NCBI GenBank assembly: GCA_037190845.1
Contig: JBBCJI010000030.1
Span: 62,001-126,000 of the forward strand
Reading direction: 5' to 3'
From: JBEBVQ01 sp037190845
GTDB taxonomy: Bacteria; Bacteroidota; Bacteroidia; Chitinophagales; Chitinophagaceae
Length of the DNA stretch: 64,000 nt
Part shown: in pieces, positions 42,413 through 50,495 of the stretch
How positions within the stretch are numbered: the first letter of the stretch is position 1
Layout: every line of letters starts with the position of its first letter
Position numbers and translations under genes: made by a program
The notes under the pieces: model-generated
What the model was told of the DNA's origin: nothing
What the model saw: the letters and a program-made list of their open reading frames with translations, nothing else
The model's database searches: none

Positions 42413-43543
42413 ATGCTGGATTTACGCCCCTTTTTTACATCAGGTCATTTTATTGAAAGCCGGGAGCCCGGTTATTATGAACCGCTGCAGTGGGGTTCGG
42501 TGATTGAATGCGCAGCAGGCCCCCGGTTCAACTGGGAAGATGCGGATTTTGTGATTGTAGGCTGCGGGGAATGGCGCGGCGAACGTACGGCCAGCGCAGT
42601 AAGCGGGCTGGATACTATCCGGGATGAATTATATCGTTTGTATAACTGGCACCCTGCGATACGGATTGCGGATGCAGGTGATATATTACAGGGGGCGGAA
42701 GTAGGGGATACCCGCGCCGCGCTGCGGATGGTACTGCATGAAATTCATGCGGCAGGTAAGATTGCGATCGTACTGGGTGGGTCGCACGACCTTACGTTGC
42801 AGCAATACGAAGCATTTAAGCTTTCGGATCGTGGTATTAATGCCACCGTAGCCGACATGCTGATAGATCTCGACGAAACCGAAACCGTTACCAGCAGGAG
42901 CTTCCTGATGGATATGCTTACCTCAACGCCCAATTATATCCGTCACTACAGCCATATTGGCTTCCAGAGCTATTATGTGCATCCGCAGATGCTCGAAACG
43001 CTGGATAAGCTGCGTTTTGATTTCTTCAGGCTGGGACGTGTGCGGGAGTGTATGGAGGATATGGAGCCGGTATTGCGTGCCAGTGACATGTTCAGCTTTG
43101 ATATCAATGCCGTGCGTTACAGTGATGCTCCGATCAACAGCGCCGGCTCGCCCAACGGTTTTACCGGAGATGAGGCCTGCCAGCTGACGCGATATGCAGG
43201 GATGAGCGACCGTTTGAAATCTTTCGGTATTTATGGCTATGACCCGGCAAAGGATGTGCACCGGCTTACAGCTAAGCTGATCGCGCAGATGATCTGGTAT
43301 TTTATTGACGGGTACCATATACGGCAGCATGAAGCTGCACTCAGCGACAGGTCTTCGTTCCTTGAGTTCCATGTTCGTTTCACCAGCAATGACACTGTTT
43401 TTTTAAAGAGCAAACGTACCGGCCGCTGGTGGATGCAGATGCCCGATGGTACTTTTGAATCATGCTCGTACAGTGATTACCAGATGGCCTGCAGAGATGA
43501 GATACCGGAGCGCTGGCTGCGGGCGCAGGAGCGGTTGGTGTAA
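42413..43543 (+). CDS. Arginase/formimidoylglutamase-fold protein with altered metal ligands
   Basis: 376 residues, ureohydrolase fold with WEDADFVIVGCGEWRGER and KIAIVLGGSHDLTLQQYEAF (the first metal His region is intact). Where catalytic ureohydrolases carry DAHxD and SxDxDxxDP, this protein has MLIDLDETE and FSFDINAVRYSDAP, so parts of the dinuclear manganese site appear changed. Bacteroidota formimidoylglutamase-like paralogues of this kind are often annotated as HutG. Given the changes, the reaction is uncertain. hutI is 30 kb away. Confidence 0.72.
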   Translation: MLDLRPFFTSGHFIESREPGYYEPLQWGSVIECAAGPRFNWEDADFVIVGCGEWRGERTASAVSGLDTIRDELYRLYNWHPAIRIADAGDILQGAEVGDTRAALRMVLHEIHAAGKIAIVLGGSHDLTLQQYEAFKLSDRGINATVADMLIDLDETETVTSRSFLMDMLTSTPNYIRHYSHIGFQSYYVHPQMLETLDKLRFDFFRLGRVRECMEDMEPVLRASDMFSFDINAVRYSDAPINSAGSPNGFTGDEACQLTRYAGMSDRLKSFGIYGYDPAKDVHRLTAKLIAQMIWYFIDGYHIRQHEAALSDRSSFLEFHVRFTSNDTVFLKSKRTGRWWMQMPDGTFESCSYSDYQMACRDEIPERWLRAQERLV

Positions 43544-44188
43544 CTATCGGACAAGTCCCATTTGTATGGCGACTTTCACGAGGCCTACCATGTTTTTGAC
43601 ATCCAGTTTCTGGAAAATGCTGAAACGATGTGATTCTACTGTTCGCAGGCTGATGAAGAGCTTATCTGCGATCTGCTGACTGGTATATTCCTGCACGATC
43701 AGTTGCAGTACCTCTTTTTCACGTTGCGATAGTACCGGTATTGTCTCCATCGGATGGAGTTTCTGCTCCTTCAGGATGCTTTGTACCAGTTGCTCTTTAA
43801 TAACGGGATCCAGAAATTCTTTCCCCGCATATACGGTGTGTATCGCCTGGATCATGGTTTCCGGATCGGTGTTCTTAAGAAGATAGCCGAGGCATCCCCT
43901 TCGCATCATGCCATTGACATGACTTGGCGCGTCCAGGCTGGTGAGCGCTATCATCCGGATATCCGGGTATTTTTCTTTAATGATCTCTGCCAGATCTTTT
44001 CCGTTGATATCGGGGATCATAATATCGAGCAGGAGGACGTCCGGCTGTTCTTTTTTCAGCCCTTCCAGTAAGGCAGCTCCCGAATTGTAAGTTGCTGTGA
44101 CCATAACGTCCGTAAACGAGCGGAGCATATTTTCCGCACCCATGATCACCAGCCTGTGATCATCTGTGATTGCTATGGTTATGGGCAT
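43544..44188 (-). CDS. NarL/LuxR-type response regulator (cassette 1)
   Basis: 214 residues. The receiver domain has TDDHRLV, the phospho-acceptor in LLLDIMIPD (D55), T/S in ALTSLD and K in YLLKNTDP. The C-terminal LuxR helix-turn-helix is LSQREKEVLQLIVQEYTSQQ and ISLRTVESHRFSIFQKLDV. It overlaps the upstream kinase gene by 29 bp, so the pair is translationally coupled. It is similar in length and layout to the regulator at 55490. Confidence 0.93.
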   Translation of the reverse strand: MPITIAITDDHRLVIMGAENMLRSFTDVMVTATYNSGAALLEGLKKEQPDVLLLDIMIPDINGKDLAEIIKEKYPDIRMIALTSLDAPSHVNGMMRRGCLGYLLKNTDPETMIQAIHTVYAGKEFLDPVIKEQLVQSILKEQKLHPMETIPVLSQREKEVLQLIVQEYTSQQIADKLFISLRTVESHRFSIFQKLDVKNMVGLVKVAIQMGLVR

Positions 44189-46211
44189 GAATACTCATTT
44201 TTTCTTTTGTGTGCAGACGTGTATCAAATTCAATGAATATGGTAGTGCTTTTCCCGTTAACGCTCCGGATGTCCAAAGCGCCGTTCAGGGCATGCACTCT
44301 CGTCCTGATACTTTTCAGCCCGATACCGCTCCCGTCGTTTAATATTTCCCCGGGTATACCTACTCCGTTATCCTCAACGGTTAAAGTCAGTAATGAATCA
44401 TGGCAGATAAGTTGGAGCAGGACTTCTGTGGCTTTCGCATGTTTGATCACATTCTGCATCAGTTCCTGTGTGATACGATAGACAATAAGTTCAAAATCAG
44501 GATGCAGATCAGGAAGCTGACCGATCAACTGATAGTTGAGACGAAATGGCACAGCCGGACGTATACTCTTGCAGAAAAAATCGAGTGCCCGTTCCAGCCC
44601 GTCCTGCAGGAGTATATCGGGCATGAGGTTATGTGCGACACGGCGTAAATCTCCTGTTGTCTGGTCGAGCTGTTTGGTGATGCCGTAAAACGAGTTGATG
44701 TCAGGCAGATATGGGTGGCGGTGTATCAGCGTGCTGAGGTTCATTTTTACTGCTGAAAATTGTACCATAATACCGTCATGCAGCTCACGTGCGATCCGGG
44801 TGCGTTCACGTTCTTCACCGTCCATGGCTGCTTTTAGCTGGACGATTTCCTGGCGTTGGTTAAGAATTTCCTGCTCCTGCTGCAAGTTTTGTATCTGTGT
44901 TTGCTGCAGCCGCTGTTTGCTTTTGTAGGAACGATAGATGCCCACTGACAGGATAAGCAATAACGAAGTACCTGCGGAGATACTGACGATCCACAGGTTC
45001 TTTGTTTTCAGGCTATGTGCCTGGCCTGCGATTTTCAGGCTGCTTTCTGCAAGCAGGCGGTCTTTTTCCGCAGAGCGGTATTTTACCTCAAGATTACCTA
45101 TGTGTGCGGCCACCTGCTGACTTTTCAGGCTGTCTCTGAGCAAGGCATATTGCTGGTGATGTTTAAAGGCTTTCGGATAATTTCCTGTTTTGGAATAGAG
45201 GTTGGCGAGGGACTGATGAATTTCGATAAGTTGATTATCTTCATTTAAGGCATAATTGTTAGCAAGAGCGTTTTTCAGAAAATGTTCTGCTTTTGTATAA
45301 TTGTCCAGCAGCAGATATGCTATGCCGATTGAAAGAAATGGTCTCGTTTCATTAAATGCTTCGTTAGGTAGTCTGCGAAGGGAGTCCTGCAGATAAGACA
45401 AGGCTTTTTCCGGGATCCCCAGATCAAGATATTTCTGTCCCAATATAATGTATGCTAATGCTTCTACTTCAGGGTGCCGGTATGCACGGGCTGAATGAAG
45501 TGCCATGTGGAGGTATGTGTCGGCTGCCTGCCATTCTTTTCGTATCTTGTGTAATGCACCTATATTGGCAAGTACGACACTTAATTTCCTGAAATCTTTT
45601 TGTGTTGTCGCCTGCTCTTTTGCTTTCATAAGGTAGTGCAGCGCTTCGTCTGTCCGTCCGATCCGGGCAAGCACACCTCCCAGATTGCCATAGGCGCTAC
45701 CGGCTTCTGTTGAGGGTAGGTATTCTGCAAGTGCGATCGCACGATAATAAAATGTTGCTGCTTTATCAAACTGTCCCTGTATCCGGTACAGGTTGGCCAT
45801 GTTGTTGTATATCGCGGGCAGGTGTGTCAGCCCGTGCATATCGTAGTAGCAGGCTGCGGCTGCATTCCTGAATGCCCGTTCGCTTTCCCCGGGTCTGGAT
45901 TGTACGGCATAGGCATATCCTTTCAGGTTTGTTGCGGTAATGATGCCACATGAAAACCGTCCTGACAGAGAATGCTTCAGTGCCCGCTCCGCAATGACAA
46001 GCGCACTGTCCGGATTCCGGTTTACCAGGCGGGAGGCTATGTGTAACTCCCGTAGAATGGCCATTGTATCTGTATGTATAATCTCCTCCTGCTGTGAAAA
46101 AGAAAGTTGCCCCAGCTCTTGTCCCTGTACAGGCATGCTGAGGGATAGCATGAGCCAGCAGACGGATAGCAGGCAAATAGTCTTTTTAAGCGGACGGTAT
46201 TCTAAAAGCAT
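44160..46211 (-). CDS. TPR-containing sensor histidine kinase (cassette 1)
   Basis: 683 residues from ATG 46211 (MLLEYRPLKKTICLLS); an ATG 42 bases upstream is possible. Signal peptide, about eight TPR units (for example HLPAIYNNMANLYRIQGQFD), a transmembrane helix (IVSISAGTSLLLILSVGIYR), a coiled coil and HisKA_3 with RTRIARELHDGIMVQFSAVK (His near 477). The HATPase domain has QNVIKHA, VEDNGVGIPGE and GIGLKSIRTRVHAL. It probably senses envelope state through its periplasmic TPRs and signals to the overlapping response regulator. Confidence 0.92.
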   Translation of the reverse strand: MLLEYRPLKKTICLLSVCWLMLSLSMPVQGQELGQLSFSQQEEIIHTDTMAILRELHIASRLVNRNPDSALVIAERALKHSLSGRFSCGIITATNLKGYAYAVQSRPGESERAFRNAAAACYYDMHGLTHLPAIYNNMANLYRIQGQFDKAATFYYRAIALAEYLPSTEAGSAYGNLGGVLARIGRTDEALHYLMKAKEQATTQKDFRKLSVVLANIGALHKIRKEWQAADTYLHMALHSARAYRHPEVEALAYIILGQKYLDLGIPEKALSYLQDSLRRLPNEAFNETRPFLSIGIAYLLLDNYTKAEHFLKNALANNYALNEDNQLIEIHQSLANLYSKTGNYPKAFKHHQQYALLRDSLKSQQVAAHIGNLEVKYRSAEKDRLLAESSLKIAGQAHSLKTKNLWIVSISAGTSLLLILSVGIYRSYKSKQRLQQTQIQNLQQEQEILNQRQEIVQLKAAMDGEERERTRIARELHDGIMVQFSAVKMNLSTLIHRHPYLPDINSFYGITKQLDQTTGDLRRVAHNLMPDILLQDGLERALDFFCKSIRPAVPFRLNYQLIGQLPDLHPDFELIVYRITQELMQNVIKHAKATEVLLQLICHDSLLTLTVEDNGVGIPGEILNDGSGIGLKSIRTRVHALNGALDIRSVNGKSTTIFIEFDTRLHTKEKMSIHAHNHSNHR

Positions 46212-46320
46212 ACACGACGTTATATGAATAAATGATAGGGTGTCCTCAGACACGTATTCTTTACAAGCATTTGAGACGTATTTATTTGCAAGTTAATAAA
46301 ATTCATTGCTGATTTTTCAG

Positions 46321-46489
46321 TTTCGAAAATGGGAAAGAGAGCAGGTATTCTTTGGGATAGCAGCCGTTTCTGTGATTAGTAAGCAGATATTTGTCTTACA
46401 GACGATTAATATATTATGATACAGGTGAGACCACTTGCGGATATTAAAATCGTGACATGACTGTGACGTTTCTTTTCCCGATTTCGAAA
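46321..46489. promoter_or_regulatory. Paired inverted TTTCGAAANNGGGAAA motifs
   Basis: TTTCGAAAATGGGAAA (46321-46336) recurs in inverted orientation as TTTCCCGATTTCGAAA (46474-46489). Both lie in the divergent gap 46254-46708 between the kinase gene and the first surface-protein gene. Nothing else gene-like is seen in this gap. Confidence 0.5.
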
Positions 46490-46708
46490 AAATAATTCAT
46501 ACCGGAGTACGTCTTTTGCACTTCTTTACTCTGACAATTAATGCAGTGGGGGGAGTGGATCGACTATTTTTTTTGATGGCAGACAGTAAGTGTTTACCCT
46601 GATTTTGCGAAAAGCAGTGTTTCTTTCTATAGGAAGGTAGCGTTGAACCGGACAATTTTGCATTACATTATGATCGTCTTGGGTAATTTTTTTAAATATC
46701 ATATTGCG

Positions 46709-47845
46709 ATGAAGAAAAAAATAATTTTCTGTACGCCACTAATATTCGGAATGACAATGAGCCTGTCTGCCCAAATGCACATTGGAGGGCAGTTTTATAT
46801 AGACACTGCGGCTGCTGTGGCTGTTGCTGCAGATGTATACGTGGATACTGACATAGCCGGTAGGGGAGCTGTTATTTTAAACAGTAATGCGGGCACACAG
46901 GAATTACATGCTGGAGGACATGTAATTCCTGGTGTCAGGCTGGATAATACCGATGGTGTCCGTCTCAGGTCTGCCGTAATGATTGGTCGTGAACTGTTGT
47001 TTGAGCAGGGGAAGGTATATGTGGGCAATGCTGATCTCACGTTTGCTGCCGGGGCAGTACATACAGGCGCAGGAATTCACGGGTATATTGTGACGGATTC
47101 TGCGGGATTGGTAACAGCGGAAGCTATCGCAGCTAATGATGTATTTACCTTTCCTGTCGGGCAAAGTGGAACCACAGGAGATTATACGCCGGTATCGGTG
47201 ACGAACAAAAGCTCTGTCCGGAAAATACAGGTACAAGTTAAGGATTATGATGCGACTCCGGCTGTTGTGCATAACAGGCCGTTTGGGATAGGCCGTGCCT
47301 GGCAGATTACCTCAGATATCTCCGGTGACGCCGAGATCAGTTTGACACATAATGAAACTACTGAGGGGACATCTTTCACCCGGAATGCAGCATTCGTAAC
47401 GCAGCAGGAAGCCGCGGGGGGCACCCGCTGGAGTATTGGTACTCCCGGCTCCGGAACTCAGAACGGTTATGTTCACAGCGGGATTTTTCTCATTCCTGTA
47501 TCGGGAGGTGATGCTACCGCTTTCTTTTCCAAATCCAGTCACAGCGGTTCTTCCCTGGGGCCGGAGCATAACCTGATAACAGCTTCAGATATGAATGTTG
47601 CTGCTATAGCTGCGTATCCCAATCCTTTTGTGCATAATCTGGTACTGAATATTAACTGTCCTGTTGCAGCAGATGGTTCATTCCTGATTACTGATGTTAG
47701 CGGACGAGAAGTATCATCTGGTGTACTGCATTTAAATGCCGGTATGAACCACCATACGCTGAGTCTGGAATCTTTGTCTTCAGGTGCATACCTGTTACAT
47801 CTACCCGGCATTATCAATAACCCTGTCAAGATTGTAAAACAATAG
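46709..47845 (+). CDS. T9SS type A sorted surface protein
   Basis: 378 residues from ATG 46709 (MKKKIIFCTPLIFGMTMSLS), giving a proper signal peptide; the in-frame extension from 46643 has no such leader. The central part is beta-rich with a helix-poor repeat (QELHAGGHVIPGVRLDNTDG, VFTFPVGQSGTTGDYTPVSV). The C-terminal about 80 residues are a type A sorting domain: AIAAYPNPFVHNLVLNI, LITDVSGREVSSG, SGAYLLHLPG and NPVKIVKQ. It is exported and anchored or released by T9SS. First gene of the surface operon. Confidence 0.82.
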   Translation: MKKKIIFCTPLIFGMTMSLSAQMHIGGQFYIDTAAAVAVAADVYVDTDIAGRGAVILNSNAGTQELHAGGHVIPGVRLDNTDGVRLRSAVMIGRELLFEQGKVYVGNADLTFAAGAVHTGAGIHGYIVTDSAGLVTAEAIAANDVFTFPVGQSGTTGDYTPVSVTNKSSVRKIQVQVKDYDATPAVVHNRPFGIGRAWQITSDISGDAEISLTHNETTEGTSFTRNAAFVTQQEAAGGTRWSIGTPGSGTQNGYVHSGIFLIPVSGGDATAFFSKSSHSGSSLGPEHNLITASDMNVAAIAAYPNPFVHNLVLNINCPVAADGSFLITDVSGREVSSGVLHLNAGMNHHTLSLESLSSGAYLLHLPGIINNPVKIVKQ

Positions 47846-47867
47846 TTGTATTTCCTCAAGCATTTTT

Positions 47868-48221
47868 ATGAAAAGAACATTGTTGTATACCGCTGTCGTA
47901 ATGTTCCTGTCTGCGCCGTTGAGTGCTCAGGTAAAAATCGGGTATAATGCTGCGTCAGGAGTAAATACTGCCGCGATACTGGAGCTGAGTAATGATGTAA
48001 GCGCTACAGCCGCCGCTGGTGACTGGAAAGCATTGCTCCTTTCCTATGTAGACTTTGCCAATACTACCGCTTTTACAGACAATACCATCTGGGGAATCGC
48101 AGGTGCAGCTACGGAAGGGCTCGTTGTATATAATACAGGTAACCGTATTACCAACGGGTTTGCGGGAACGGGTGTTTATGTCTGGCGCAATGCTGCATGG
48201 ATACCGGTGGGCAGCAGGTAG
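47868..48221 (+). CDS. Surface paralogue, N-terminal module only
   Basis: 117 residues with a signal peptide (MKRTLLYTAVVMFLSAPLSA). The mature part QVKIGYNAASGVNTAAILEL, GDWKALLLSYVDFANTTAF, EGLVVYNTGNR and GVYVWRNAAWIPVG matches the first about 110 residues of the two next genes, then stops. It therefore lacks the FISUMP domain. It may be a truncated paralogue or a module working alone. There are 22 bp to the gene before and 29 bp to the next. Confidence 0.75.
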   Translation: MKRTLLYTAVVMFLSAPLSAQVKIGYNAASGVNTAAILELSNDVSATAAAGDWKALLLSYVDFANTTAFTDNTIWGIAGAATEGLVVYNTGNRITNGFAGTGVYVWRNAAWIPVGSR

Positions 48222-48250
48222 TATTCAATCATACAATTTATTAAAGAAAA

Positions 48251-49294
48251 ATGCAAAAGACACTTATTTTTTTCATGTTGATCTGGCCGGCATACAATGC
48301 CGTTGCTCAGGTAAAGATCGGATACAATGCAGCGACTGTTGTAGAGCCGGCTGCGGTACTGGAGCTGAGCAATAACACAGCTGCTACTGCCTCAAACTGG
48401 AAAGGCATGTTGCCTCCTTCCGTGGATTTTGGGAATACAGCAGTTTTCCCGGACAATGCTGTCTGGGGTATTTCCGGTACAGCTACGGACGGAGCCCTGG
48501 TTTATAATACGGCGGCACGTGTCACGAATGGATTTACAGGCCCTGGCCTGTATGTATGGAGAGCCGGCGCATGGGCGTCGTTGATCCTCTGGCAGGGTAC
48601 ACCAGGCGGATGTAATGATCCCGGCCTAAGACCGGGGGAGACCGGCTGCGTTACATTTACTTATAACGGTCAGCAGGTAACGCATACTACTGTCCGTGCA
48701 AAGGACGGAAAAGTATGGCTGCAGCAGAATCTGGGGTCGCTTAAAGTGGCAGATTCCCTGAAAGATGCAGATGCCTTCGGGCATGCTTTTCAGTGGGGAC
48801 GCTGGGATGACGGACATCAGTTGCCTGGCAGCACAGCCGCAGCTACCGGGACACTGACCGCAAATAATCCTTCAGGATTGGGCGCCGGGTCAGCTACGTT
48901 TTTCACCGGGTCTCCACCATCTGACTGGTGGGGTGGGGGCAGCGCTTCGAATACCTGGAGTGATAATCCTCCTTCTGCCACAAATGGTAAAGATCCCTGT
49001 GCGGCGTTGGGCCCCGGATGGCGCCTGCCGGATATCGCTACCTGTGCGAATCTGCTTATTACAGAGCAAATAGCAGATGTGAACACCGGTTTTGCATCCA
49101 ACCTTAAGTTACCTACATCGGGCAATCGTGGCCTGAGTACCGGTAATGCCGGCGGTGCTACATTAGCACAATACTGGACCAGTACGGCTGCAGATGCTCA
49201 GAAGGCATATTTGATGGTGCCGGCGTATCTCTCCGAAAGTAATCATGTGAATTACAGGGGATACGGATTCCGGATTCGTTGTGTAAAAGATTAA
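48251..49294 (+). CDS. FISUMP-domain surface protein, paralogue 2
   Basis: 347 residues. Signal peptide, then the shared module (QVKIGYNAATVVEPAAVLEL ... YNTAARVTNGFTGPGLYVW). A FISUMP (Fibrobacter major paralogous) domain from about 130 follows: TGCVTFTYNGQQVTHTTVRA, VWLQQNLGS, HAFQWGRWDDGHQLPG, DPCAALGPGWRLPD, YWTSTAADAQ and GFRIRCVKD. The domain is a C-type-lectin-like fold in the family view, so ligand binding at the surface is plausible. No sorting domain is evident. Confidence 0.82.
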   Translation: MQKTLIFFMLIWPAYNAVAQVKIGYNAATVVEPAAVLELSNNTAATASNWKGMLPPSVDFGNTAVFPDNAVWGISGTATDGALVYNTAARVTNGFTGPGLYVWRAGAWASLILWQGTPGGCNDPGLRPGETGCVTFTYNGQQVTHTTVRAKDGKVWLQQNLGSLKVADSLKDADAFGHAFQWGRWDDGHQLPGSTAAATGTLTANNPSGLGAGSATFFTGSPPSDWWGGGSASNTWSDNPPSATNGKDPCAALGPGWRLPDIATCANLLITEQIADVNTGFASNLKLPTSGNRGLSTGNAGGATLAQYWTSTAADAQKAYLMVPAYLSESNHVNYRGYGFRIRCVKD

Positions 49295-49334
49295 GCAGGC
49301 AAAAGTTATTGTTATTCTTCAGAAATAATGTTCC

Positions 49335-50426
49335 ATGAAATTCAGATCTTTTAGTGTGCTTTGCACCTGTATATTGATGACGCAGGCGGTATCAGCCCAG
49401 GTGAAAATGGGATACGATGCAGGTGGTCCGTTAAATAATGCGGCTCTGCTGCAGCTCAATAATAATGCTGCCGCCTCATCCTCAGACTGGAAGGCTTTGC
49501 TGCTTCCCTATGTGGATTTCAGTGATGCTACCCTGTTTAATAACAGCACTGTATGGGGTATTGCCGGATCTGCAACACCTGGTGCTTTAGTATATAATAC
49601 AGGAAATCGTAACTCCGGTGGATTCACCGGCCCCGGTGTATATACCTGGGACGGAACGGAATGGAAATCACTCAATGAGCCCTTCAAAATTTCCGGGATC
49701 GGTACCTGTGCACCCGGCGCATCGGCAGATCCGGATACTGTACATGGCGCTACAGGGTGCGTGACATTTACGTACCGGGGGCAGACGGTTACATATCCTA
49801 CTGTACGGGGAGCAGATAAAAAGATATGGCTGCAGCAAAGCCTTGGCGCTTCACGTGTAGCAATATCTCCTATAGATACGCTTGGTGCGGGTCATCTGTT
49901 TCAGTGGGGGCGCTGGGACGATGGCCATCAATTGAAGCGGAGCAATCTGGTGGACGGCAGTACGCTGACTGCACGGAATCCGTCGGGAATCAGTTCGGGC
50001 ATTGCCAGTTTTGTAAGTGCATCCGTGGTGGGAAATGCGTGGTGGCGTAGTGGTGCAACCACAGACACCTGGACTGCCGGACCACCCCTGGATACAAATG
50101 GTACGGATCCCTGTGCTGCACTTGGCGCCGGATGGCATATACCGTCGAGTAATGATTGGGGAAACCTGGCGACACTGGAGCAGATTACCAATCTTGCCAC
50201 CGGGTATGAATCTCCACTGAAATTATCTGCAACCGGCCGTCGTTCCCGTACCGGGACACTGGGAGGTGCTACACAGCATTATGCGTTGTATGATGCCAAT
50301 TACTGGAGTGCAACACCTGCAACTGCCAGTAATGCCCATGCCCTTTCGCTGGCGAACTCTCAGGGGCTTACCTCGGTCAGTACGGAGCGTGCCAGCGGAA
50401 TAGCTGTGCGTTGTGTAAAAGATTAA
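49335..50426 (+). CDS. FISUMP-domain surface protein, paralogue 3
   Basis: 363 residues with the same layout as the preceding gene: signal peptide, the module QVKMGYDAGGPLNNAALLQL ... GFTGPGVYTWDGTEW, then FISUMP with TGCVTFTYRGQTVTYPTVRG, IWLQQSLGAS, HLFQWGRWDDGHQLKRS, DPCAALGAGWHIPSS, YWSATPATAS and GIAVRCVKD. The FISUMP halves diverge more than the framing motifs, suggesting an old duplication with diversifying binding surfaces. A hairpin follows the stop. Confidence 0.82.
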   Translation: MKFRSFSVLCTCILMTQAVSAQVKMGYDAGGPLNNAALLQLNNNAAASSSDWKALLLPYVDFSDATLFNNSTVWGIAGSATPGALVYNTGNRNSGGFTGPGVYTWDGTEWKSLNEPFKISGIGTCAPGASADPDTVHGATGCVTFTYRGQTVTYPTVRGADKKIWLQQSLGASRVAISPIDTLGAGHLFQWGRWDDGHQLKRSNLVDGSTLTARNPSGISSGIASFVSASVVGNAWWRSGATTDTWTAGPPLDTNGTDPCAALGAGWHIPSSNDWGNLATLEQITNLATGYESPLKLSATGRRSRTGTLGGATQHYALYDANYWSATPATASNAHALSLANSQGLTSVSTERASGIAVRCVKD

Positions 50427-50432
50427 TAAACA

Positions 50433-50470
50433 GCTTCCGGGGTTGGAAGCGGCGATGCTTCGCCGGAGGC
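50433..50470 (+). terminator. Hairpin after the FISUMP genes
   Basis: GCTTCCGG (50433-50440) pairs with CCGGAGGC (50463-50470) with one G-U pair; an inner stem GAAGC/GCTTC (50446-50450 and 50457-50461) stacks inside. Only TTT follows, so it may attenuate rather than end the transcript. Confidence 0.45.
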
Positions 50471-50495
50471 TTTATAAAAGGAGGAATGGTATGTT

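Noticed and set aside
42413..43543. Firm assignment as hutG to complete a histidine pathway with hutI
   Set aside because: Two of three metal motifs are altered and the genes are 30 kb apart.
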